Part shown: positions 4,008 to 10,717 of the stretch, piece after piece
Layout: every line of letters starts with the position of its first letter
Position numbering within the stretch: the stretch's first letter is position 1
DNA from: DHVE2 group archaeon
GTDB lineage: Archaea > Thermoplasmatota > Thermoplasmata > Thermoplasmatales > Aciduliprofundaceae
Reading direction: 5' to 3'
Length of the DNA: 12,905 nucleotides
Assembly (NCBI GenBank): GCA_026986135.1
Contig: JALSPD010000060.1
Span: 1 to 12,905, forward strand
Program-made: the position numbers and the translations under genes
Notes under the pieces: model-generated
What the model saw: only the letters and a program-made list of their open reading frames with translations
The model's database searches: none
What the model was told of the DNA's origin: nothing

Positions 4008-5504
4008 ATGAGGAAAATTTACACCAAGGAGGAAGGTATAGCATCCACAGTAGGCACTATTTTCGCGCTGATGATATTTACAGCATTACTTGGAATGTTT
4101 ATGACCCAAGTAGTCCCCGTAACGATGAAAGAGAATGAGGCACATCATGATCAAGAAGTATTGTCCCAGCTTTCTAATTTGAGAAGTGTGGTTGATATAT
4201 TAACTATGACAGGAGATACCAACTACACAGCATATGTACCAATCAAGCTTGGCGCTGACGGCATCCCCTTCTTTGCTTCCCCCACGTATGGACAGCTCGG
4301 ATTGTATCCATCACTCCCAGATGGCTCAAGCTATCTCCTAAGTATGAAGTTTACTGATAAATTTGGAAATATAATATGGAAAAACTCAACTGGTAGCTTA
4401 CAGTTTATTGCGCCAAATAAGTATTATGTATCCGAAGTGTTTGAATATGCAAATGGAGCAATTCTAAGATATAACTATCAATCAAAAAGTGCAGTGTTTT
4501 CAATAGATCCCAATATAAGATTTGAAAATCAGGCACTAGGATACGCGCTTAATTTTACGGGAAGCAGTGGAAATTACGTGAGTGTACCACATGATTCTCG
4601 GTTAGATATCACAGGACCAATTACAGTGGAAGCATGGGTGTACATAAGAGGGAGTGGAACTGCTCAAAGAATCGTAATGCACAATCAGCAATACATACTC
4701 TGGATAAAAAGCAATAACGGGATACGATTTGCGGATACACATGGTCACTATGTAGACACACCGCCACTAGATGCAAGCTATAGAAACAAATGGATACATA
4801 TAGCAGCTGTTTTTAGTGGAAAGGCCGGAGACGTTTTATCCTCATCAAATGCGCAAATATACATAAACGGTAGGCCCATGGGTGCCTCATGGGGTGGTTC
4901 TTGGTCTCCGTCATCAACAACTTCTGATCTTCGCATAGGTCAGAATTTTGATGGATATATTGACGAAGTAAGAATCCTAAACCGAGCCTTAACGCAAGAG
5001 GAGATATACGCAGATTATTATGCCGGACACCATTATAGTCCGGTATACGGAACAGCAGCTTGGTACCACTTTGATGAAGGTGCAGGCAATAGCGTTGGAG
5101 ATAGTAGCGGAAACAACCTAAATGGAACAATAAATGGTGGAAGCAATTGGATCCTCCTTAAGGGGGTGAATATAGCAGCCACAATGCAGAACATATATGG
5201 GACACCTGCAATCATTACAGGAACTGAAACAAGAAGCATTGGTATATCAATGCAGGGGATCTCGGAAGAAAAGTACAATGTAGGGGGTACTCTCACCATA
5301 TCAGTTAAAGATGTTTATAAGTTTTCTACAGGATTCTCTTTTAATTTCACAAAATATTGGATCCAATATATGTGCAATATGCTTAATCGCTCTGGGCTTT
5401 CTATGGGCATAGATTACACCGTTTCAGGAGATACCATAACGATATTCTATGTAGAAAACGCAAACCTAAGGATGGTATATGTGGTAATGGATATAGAGAG
5501 GTGA
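4008..5504 (+). CDS. Type IV pilin-like surface protein with an inserted LamG-like domain
   Basis: A 498-residue protein with a pilin-type N-terminus: a short charged leader ending in 'KEEG' (7-10), then the hydrophobic helix 'IASTVGTIFALMIFTALLGM' (11-30). This resembles archaeal type IV pilins cleaved by PibD-like peptidase; the exact cleavage site is not certain. Residues 34-173 form an outer domain ('VPVTMKENEAHH', 'IKLGADGIPF', 'FEYANGAILRY') and 385-498 a beta-rich C-terminal domain. From memory both resemble a widespread archaeal pilin-like family of unknown function. Between them lies a LamG/concanavalin jelly-roll: 'ALNFTGSSGNYVSVP' (180-194), 'PITVEAWVYI', 'AQIYINGRPM', 'LRIGQNFDGYIDEVRILNRA' (308-327). 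Then comes 'AWYHFDEGAGN...DSSGNNLNGT' (351-374), which normally opens such domains. LamG domains bind glycans or proteins, so an adhesive pilin is likely. It is the first gene of the pilus operon. Confidence 0.85.
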   Translation: MRKIYTKEEGIASTVGTIFALMIFTALLGMFMTQVVPVTMKENEAHHDQEVLSQLSNLRSVVDILTMTGDTNYTAYVPIKLGADGIPFFASPTYGQLGLYPSLPDGSSYLLSMKFTDKFGNIIWKNSTGSLQFIAPNKYYVSEVFEYANGAILRYNYQSKSAVFSIDPNIRFENQALGYALNFTGSSGNYVSVPHDSRLDITGPITVEAWVYIRGSGTAQRIVMHNQQYILWIKSNNGIRFADTHGHYVDTPPLDASYRNKWIHIAAVFSGKAGDVLSSSNAQIYINGRPMGASWGGSWSPSSTTSDLRIGQNFDGYIDEVRILNRALTQEEIYADYYAGHHYSPVYGTAAWYHFDEGAGNSVGDSSGNNLNGTINGGSNWILLKGVNIAATMQNIYGTPAIITGTETRSIGISMQGISEEKYNVGGTLTISVKDVYKFSTGFSFNFTKYWIQYMCNMLNRSGLSMGIDYTVSGDTITIFYVENANLRMVYVVMDIER

Positions 5505-5509
5505 AAAAG

Positions 5510-7150
5510 ATGACAAAAATTGCACCTCTTAAAAAGGTGAATGCCGCGATTTTTCAGAACATAGTCAAAGAAAAAGTGAAAATAAAAATACCAAAATATA
5601 TGGTTAAAAAAAGTGGAGAAATAACACCCATCCCCCCCCTAGACAATCCCAATTACGAAGAGGTTGAGACATATCCAGTATACCCACCCTATGTATACGC
5701 AAGGATAATATACAACAAGGAAGAGTATGAATGGTTATATCAGCTAATTGAACCCCCTCTGAGTGAAGAGGAGGAAAATCTAATTTATGAAATAAAAGAC
5801 ATGCTGGAAAGAACACTAACTTATTCATGGCAGGTAATGTCAAATAGAGACAAGGAACAATATCTAATTGAATCCGTAGAAAGTTTCTTGAGAAGCAGGG
5901 ATATCCATATTGATAGAATTTCCAAGCAGAGAATCCTATATTACATCACAAGAGACTATGTAGGCTACCAGAAGATTGACGGGCTTCTTAAAGATGAGTA
6001 TATAGAAGACATATCATGTGATGGGGTCGGAATCCCACTATATATATACCACAAAAAGTATCAATCAATAAAAACACTACTAAAGTATAATGATGACGAC
6101 GAACTTAATTCATTCGTTGTTTACCTTTCCCAAAAGTGTGGTAGACAAATATCTGTGGCAGAACCAATTTTAGATGGAACTTCTAAAGAGGGGCACCGTA
6201 TACAAGCCACATATGGACGAGAAGTTACTACAAGGGGTGCTACATTCACTATACGTAGATACAAAGAGCGGCCATTCACACCAACAGAACTTGTTCTTTA
6301 CGGTTCGGCATCACCAGAAATGGTTGCGTATTTGTGGCTTATGGTTGAACAGGGTGAGAGCGCAATTGTAATTGGTGGTCCGGCTTCTGGAAAAACTTCA
6401 ACCCTTAACGCATTTGCAATGTTCATACCTCCAGCTGCAAAGATAGTTAGTATGGAAGATACTAGAGAAATAAATCTTCCACATCAAAACTGGATACCCG
6501 GAACCACAAGAAGCGGTACAGGAGAAAAAGGCATTACTGGAAAGGCAGCTGGAGAAATAGATATGTACGATCTAGTTAGAGCTGCTTTGAGACAGAGACC
6601 AAATTATATAATTGTAGGAGAAGTTAGGGGCAAAGAGACATATACAATGTTTCAAGCTATGGCCACAGGACATACCACATATTCCACTATGCATGCTGAT
6701 TCAATAATATCAATGATTCATCGCCTTGAGAATCCCCCAATAAACTGCCCCAGAATATTGATGACTGCTCTAAATGATGTCATAATTCAGAAAAGTGTAA
6801 GGATAAAAGATGAAATCGCACGAAGAATCACACAAATTGTGGAGATTGTAGGATTTGAACCAGAAACAAATGAATTAATAACAAACGTAGTGTTTGAATG
6901 GGATTCGGACAGGGACAAACATAGGTACAAAGGCCACAGCTACCTGTTTGATAAAATAATGACCATGAAAAATCTTACCCATGACGAAATGATGGAAGAA
7001 TTTGAGAGGCGTGCTGACATAATACGGTATTGGGTAAGAAAAAATATGACTGATTATAGAGAGCTATGGCATACAATCTCTGACTATTACAAAGATCCAC
7101 TAGGTACTGCCGAGAAAATAAGGAAGGAGCTTCAGGAGGTGACCAAATGA
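5510..7150 (+). CDS. Type II/IV secretion-family ATPase 1 (GspE/FlaI type)
   Basis: A hexameric-type cytoplasmic ATPase that would power pilin assembly through the TadC-like membrane proteins. In the 546-residue protein the N-terminal part carries the FlaI-like 'EDISCDG' (166-172). The core has Walker A GGPASGKTST (289-298, Lys295), the Asp box 'MEDTREI' (315-321), Walker B 'IIVGEVRG' (367-374, Glu371) and the His box 'GHTTYSTMHAD' (387-397). 'RAALRQRPNY' supplies arginine-finger-region residues. All catalytic motifs look intact, but it departs from its paralogue downstream: GGPASGKTS for GGTASGKTT, and 'SKEGHRIQ' for 'LPDGSRLQ'. The frame could begin at GTG 5501, but GAGGTGA at 5498-5504 sits 5 nt before the ATG at 5510, so I chose the ATG. 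The next gene overlaps its stop by 4 nt. Confidence 0.93.
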   Translation: MTKIAPLKKVNAAIFQNIVKEKVKIKIPKYMVKKSGEITPIPPLDNPNYEEVETYPVYPPYVYARIIYNKEEYEWLYQLIEPPLSEEEENLIYEIKDMLERTLTYSWQVMSNRDKEQYLIESVESFLRSRDIHIDRISKQRILYYITRDYVGYQKIDGLLKDEYIEDISCDGVGIPLYIYHKKYQSIKTLLKYNDDDELNSFVVYLSQKCGRQISVAEPILDGTSKEGHRIQATYGREVTTRGATFTIRRYKERPFTPTELVLYGSASPEMVAYLWLMVEQGESAIVIGGPASGKTSTLNAFAMFIPPAAKIVSMEDTREINLPHQNWIPGTTRSGTGEKGITGKAAGEIDMYDLVRAALRQRPNYIIVGEVRGKETYTMFQAMATGHTTYSTMHADSIISMIHRLENPPINCPRILMTALNDVIIQKSVRIKDEIARRITQIVEIVGFEPETNELITNVVFEWDSDRDKHRYKGHSYLFDKIMTMKNLTHDEMMEEFERRADIIRYWVRKNMTDYRELWHTISDYYKDPLGTAEKIRKELQEVTK

Positions 7151-8145
7151 GTCTATTTGCCAAACTTTTTGCTAAATACTCACCAAAGCCTGTAGAGGGA
7201 ATGAAATATAAAATAAAGCTTCCAAAAGGCAGTTTACCATCGTATATCACCTTATCACCATATTACAAACTTGCATGGAAAGTTATGGGAAAAAAGGCAG
7301 AAAAAAATATCAAAAACAAAAAATACACTAAACTTGAATCGGATCTTATAAAGGCACATGTTTTGTTAAGACCTCAGGAGTACTTGGCTTTTGTGTACTT
7401 CACAGTGCTCATCGCCGCTCTGGGATCATCCATAGGTGGGGCGATCCTGATCCTATTATCTCTAATAAAAACAACCGGAATTACACAATTAATCCTTATT
7501 ATCATGGGGCTTGCAGTGGCAATTATGCCGCCTATGTTACTATATATGATCCTGCCAGGATCACCTGCCTCTAAAGCAAAAAAGAGAGCAAAAGATATAG
7601 ATGCGCATCTTGCTGCAGCAATGAGCTTCATTGCCGCCTTATCATCTGCAGATGTTACACTTGCAACGATTTTTAAAGAACTTGCAACAAGAAAAGAATA
7701 TGGGGAGATCGCAAAGGAAGCTGAATGGATCACTCGAGATACAGAACTCCTGGGAAAAGACATCCTTACCGCAGTTGCCGAAGCCTCCAAAAGGAGCCCT
7801 TCAACCAAATGGCAAGAATTTCTTCAGGGGGTAATTACAACAGCAACCTCTGGAGGTAGGCTGAAACCATTCTTTATAACAAAGGCAGATGAGTATGAAA
7901 AAGAGGAAAAGATAAATCTAAGAAAAAAGATGGAAAATATGGGTCTATTTGCAGAGATATACGTTACCGTTGGTGTGGCATTCCCGCTTTTCCTAGTGGT
8001 TATACTTGCAATAATGGCTCTAATAAATGCATCTAGCAGCGGGATGGTGGTGATGGTTCTTGAGATCACTGTGTTAGTTATGATACCCATAATCATTTTT
8101 GTGTTCAGCTATTTCATATACAGCACAAGTAAGGAGGTGGGATAA
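7147..8145 (+). CDS. TadC/FlaJ-like pilus membrane platform protein 1
   Basis: A 332-residue inner platform protein of the archaeal type IV pilus machine, expected to form the membrane base on which the ATPase acts. It has a 78-residue positively charged cytoplasmic N-terminus, two helices (about 79-106 and 111-136), a cytoplasmic four-helix-type T2SSF domain (about 150-265, 'HLAAAMSFIAALSSADVTL', 'LLGKDILTAVAEASKRSPS'), and two C-terminal helices (268-293, 299-326). This is the usual PF00482 arrangement with a single cytoplasmic domain. The ATG at 7147 overlaps the preceding stop codon (ATGA) and has GGAGGTGA 3 nt upstream, indicating translational coupling to ATPase 1. It is followed without a gap by a second, shorter member; the two probably pair. 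Confidence 0.9.
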   Translation: MSLFAKLFAKYSPKPVEGMKYKIKLPKGSLPSYITLSPYYKLAWKVMGKKAEKNIKNKKYTKLESDLIKAHVLLRPQEYLAFVYFTVLIAALGSSIGGAILILLSLIKTTGITQLILIIMGLAVAIMPPMLLYMILPGSPASKAKKRAKDIDAHLAAAMSFIAALSSADVTLATIFKELATRKEYGEIAKEAEWITRDTELLGKDILTAVAEASKRSPSTKWQEFLQGVITTATSGGRLKPFFITKADEYEKEEKINLRKKMENMGLFAEIYVTVGVAFPLFLVVILAIMALINASSSGMVVMVLEITVLVMIPIIIFVFSYFIYSTSKEVG

Positions 8146-9036
8146 TTGGCTGAGGATAAAAATGATGCTACTAAAAAAGGAGAGACTATCACATACATCG
8201 CTTTGGGAGTTGGAAGCGCGATAATGGCTATAGGTATAATAATGTATTTTCTCCACATTGAATTTGCAGGAATAATGTATCTGGATCTGGTGGTAATTGG
8301 ATTATCCGTTGCACTTGCCCTTCCAGGAATATATGATTTCACATATATGAGAAAAATAAAAAAAGTAGAAGAGAGACTTCCGGATTTTCTAAGAGATCTT
8401 GCAGAAGCAGGTAGATTTGGAATGACACTTGCTGAGGCAATAGTAGTCGCATCCTCAGGAAGATACGGTGCGCTTTCAGATGAGATTAAGAGGATGGCTG
8501 CAAAAATACAGTGGGGTGTGCCTGTAAATCAGGCACTTGAAGATTTTACACGTCGTGTTAATACGCCGCTTGTAAACAGAATGGTTGCCATAATTATAAA
8601 AGCCAATCAAGCAGGAGGAAATGTTGCAGATGTTCTAAGTATGGTTGCCCATGCAGCGAGAGAAACGCAGCTTATGGAGAAAGAAAGAGCAATAGAAATG
8701 TCTACCTACGGTTTTGTTCTAGTAACTTCATTTTTTGTATTTCTGGCAACAATAATTATACTTAATACGTCATTTCTTCCACAAATGGCCAAAGCGGGAA
8801 AGGCTGTGGAGGAAAGCCTTTCACATCTGGCGATGCCAAATGTACCTGTGAAAATAGCGTATGAAAACATACCTACAATTAAATTTATGTTCGTTTTAGC
8901 AACAATAATGCATGGTGTTGGAGACGGAATAATGATGGGAATACTGAGAGATGGAAGAATAAAAGGCGGAATGCTTTATGGATTCGCATTATTGCTATCT
9001 GGGTATATGATACTTAGAATTACCGGCGCTGTGTGA
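8146..9036 (+). CDS. TadC/FlaJ-like pilus membrane platform protein 2
   Basis: A 296-residue second platform protein. Two N-terminal helices (about 15-37 and 42-66) precede the cytoplasmic T2SSF domain (about 75-185: 'LPDFLRDLAEAGRFGMTLAE', 'NRMVAIIIKANQAGGNVADV'), then helices near 186-208, 243-263 and 275-294. The C-terminal 'MHGVGDGIMMGILRDGRIKG' (255-274) matches the loop and helix typical of the second TadC of archaeal pilus loci. The start is TTG at 8146, immediately after the TAA of the upstream gene, and is supported by AAGGAGGTGG at 8131-8140. The next ATG in frame (residue 27) lies inside the first helix and has no such site. Archaeal pilus loci commonly encode two such proteins, thought to act as a heteromeric platform. 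Confidence 0.9.
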   Translation: MAEDKNDATKKGETITYIALGVGSAIMAIGIIMYFLHIEFAGIMYLDLVVIGLSVALALPGIYDFTYMRKIKKVEERLPDFLRDLAEAGRFGMTLAEAIVVASSGRYGALSDEIKRMAAKIQWGVPVNQALEDFTRRVNTPLVNRMVAIIIKANQAGGNVADVLSMVAHAARETQLMEKERAIEMSTYGFVLVTSFFVFLATIIILNTSFLPQMAKAGKAVEESLSHLAMPNVPVKIAYENIPTIKFMFVLATIMHGVGDGIMMGILRDGRIKGGMLYGFALLLSGYMILRITGAV

Positions 9037-9045
9037 GGTGATAGG

Positions 9046-10686
9046 ATGGCAATGAGTGGTAAGATAGATTCAAAATTAAAAATATATAACGTATTGAAAC
9101 CGCTTCTAGGAACAAAAAACCTTAAAATTAAGCCCCCCAGCGAAAGAAAAGAAATCACAGGCTCCGTTACTCCAATTCCTGAGATAAAAAGCCCTCATAT
9201 GAAGGAAATAGAAATAAATCCTGTAGAGGAGCCATACTCATATGTAAGGATTTTGTACGATAATCTGAACAGTGAATATATATACGAAATAATAGAACCA
9301 CCTCTTACCAAGGAAGATGTTGAGCTGCTAAATGAAATAAAAGAGAAACTAAAAGAAATGTTTGAAATTAAAGAATTTGATAATCCAGAAGAAAGAAAAG
9401 AGTATCTATTCAAAATGGCCGAAGATGCAATAAAAGAAATGGGTATCAACGTAGATCCCTTGATCTGGGAAAGATATAAGTACTATCTTTATAGGGATTT
9501 TCTGGGATACGGAGTTGTACAAGTGCCAATGATAGACGGTGAAGTAGAAGACATATCCTGTGATGGCACAAATATACCAATATACATATATCACCGAATG
9601 TACGGATCTATAAAATCAAACCTTAAATTCCAAAAAGAGGAAGAATTAGATCACTATGTAACTTGGATTGTGCAAAAATCCGGCAAACACATATCAATAT
9701 CAAATCCAATGGTTGATGCAACTCTTCCAGATGGTTCAAGATTACAGGCAACACTGGGTACTTATGTAACAAAGAGAGGTTCTTCATTTACAATTCGCCG
9801 GTTTAAGCCAAATCCATTTACACCCATAGACCTGATAAGGTTTAAGACAATGAGCCGGGAAATGATGGCATATTTATGGCTTATGGTTGAAAATGGTATG
9901 AGTATGATCGTGTGCGGGGGTACTGCAAGCGGAAAAACTACAACACTAAATGCAATTCTTTTATTTATTCCTCCAAACATGAAGATAGTAAGCATTGAAG
10001 ATACCAGAGAACTGAATATACCCCATGAAAACTGGATACCTGCTTTAGTGAGGGAAGGAGTAGGTGAACCTAATCCCATAACAGGCAAAAAACCAGGAGA
10101 AATAGATATGTTTGATTTACTTAAAGCAGCATTGAGACAAAGACCACAGTACATAATGGTTGGCGAAGTTAGAGGAGCTGAGGCATATACTGTATTTCAG
10201 GCTATGGCCACAGGAAAGACATGCTATACAACATTTCACGCAGAGGATGTTAAAGCTATGGTGCACAGATTTGAGAATCCTCCAATAAATCTTCCTAGAG
10301 CGTTAATAACCGCACTAAACGTAGTACTACTTCAAGGTCAGGTAAAAGTAGGAACCACCATGACAAGACGGGTTAAGGCTATAACGGAGATAGTGGGTTT
10401 AGATCCAGAAACTAACGAGATAATCACAAACAATGCATACACATGGAACCCTGCAGATGATAGTTTCAATTTTAGCGGGCATAGCTATGTATATGAAAAA
10501 ATAGCCACGTTGAAAGGTTGGTCACAAAGAAGGATGGAATTAGAGGTAAAAAGAAGAGAAAAAATATTGAAATATATGGAAAAACTCGGAGTGCGTTACT
10601 ATAAAGATGTTGCAAGAGTCGTTTCAGCATACTACAAAAACCCAGAAGAAGTTATGAAAAGAGTTGAAGAGGTCCTTTCAGAATAA
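9046..10686 (+). CDS. Type II/IV secretion-family ATPase 2 (GspE/FlaI type)
   Basis: A second full-length ATPase of 546 residues, colinear with ATPase 1 throughout and clearly a paralogue (about half or more of core positions agree by eye). It has 'EDISCDG' (168-174), 'LPDGSRLQ' (227-234), Walker A GGTASGKTTT (291-300, Lys297), 'IEDTREL' (317-323), Walker B 'IMVGEVRG' (370-377, Glu374) and 'GKTCYTTFHAE' (390-400). In the last motif Lys391 takes the place of the first His in ATPase 1, while the conserved second His (398) remains. Its Walker A matches the usual archaellum/pilus form, so it is the more canonical of the two. GAGGTGAT at 9035-9042 lies 3 nt before this ATG and 9 nt before a second ATG at 9052; either could start. 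No archaellum genes accompany it, so a pilus role is preferred over FlaI. Confidence 0.93.
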   Translation: MAMSGKIDSKLKIYNVLKPLLGTKNLKIKPPSERKEITGSVTPIPEIKSPHMKEIEINPVEEPYSYVRILYDNLNSEYIYEIIEPPLTKEDVELLNEIKEKLKEMFEIKEFDNPEERKEYLFKMAEDAIKEMGINVDPLIWERYKYYLYRDFLGYGVVQVPMIDGEVEDISCDGTNIPIYIYHRMYGSIKSNLKFQKEEELDHYVTWIVQKSGKHISISNPMVDATLPDGSRLQATLGTYVTKRGSSFTIRRFKPNPFTPIDLIRFKTMSREMMAYLWLMVENGMSMIVCGGTASGKTTTLNAILLFIPPNMKIVSIEDTRELNIPHENWIPALVREGVGEPNPITGKKPGEIDMFDLLKAALRQRPQYIMVGEVRGAEAYTVFQAMATGKTCYTTFHAEDVKAMVHRFENPPINLPRALITALNVVLLQGQVKVGTTMTRRVKAITEIVGLDPETNEIITNNAYTWNPADDSFNFSGHSYVYEKIATLKGWSQRRMELEVKRREKILKYMEKLGVRYYKDVARVVSAYYKNPEEVMKRVEEVLSE

Positions 10687-10689
10687 TAA

Positions 10690-10697
10690 ATAAAAAG
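10690..10697 (-). terminator. Oligo-T terminator of the zinc-ribbon protein gene
   Basis: Downstream of the minus-strand stop codon (10718-10720) an A5 on the plus strand gives T5 in the transcript. On the plus strand, T-tracts at 10716-10719 and 10723-10728 can terminate the pilus operon, so the two convergent transcripts end within about 40 bp of each other. Confidence 0.4.
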
Positions 10698-10717
10698 CTA
10701 AAATATATAAATTGATT

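Noticed and set aside
5501..5503. GTG start for ATPase 1
   Set aside because: This GTG is part of the GAGGTGA ribosome binding site for the ATG at 5510 and overlaps the stop codon of the upstream gene.
9046..10686. Reading ATPase 2 as archaellum FlaI and the operon as an archaellum cluster
   Set aside because: No archaellin, FlaG/F or FlaH gene is present, two TadC-like genes are found, and the subunit gene encodes a long LamG-bearing pilin; a pilus-type machine fits better.
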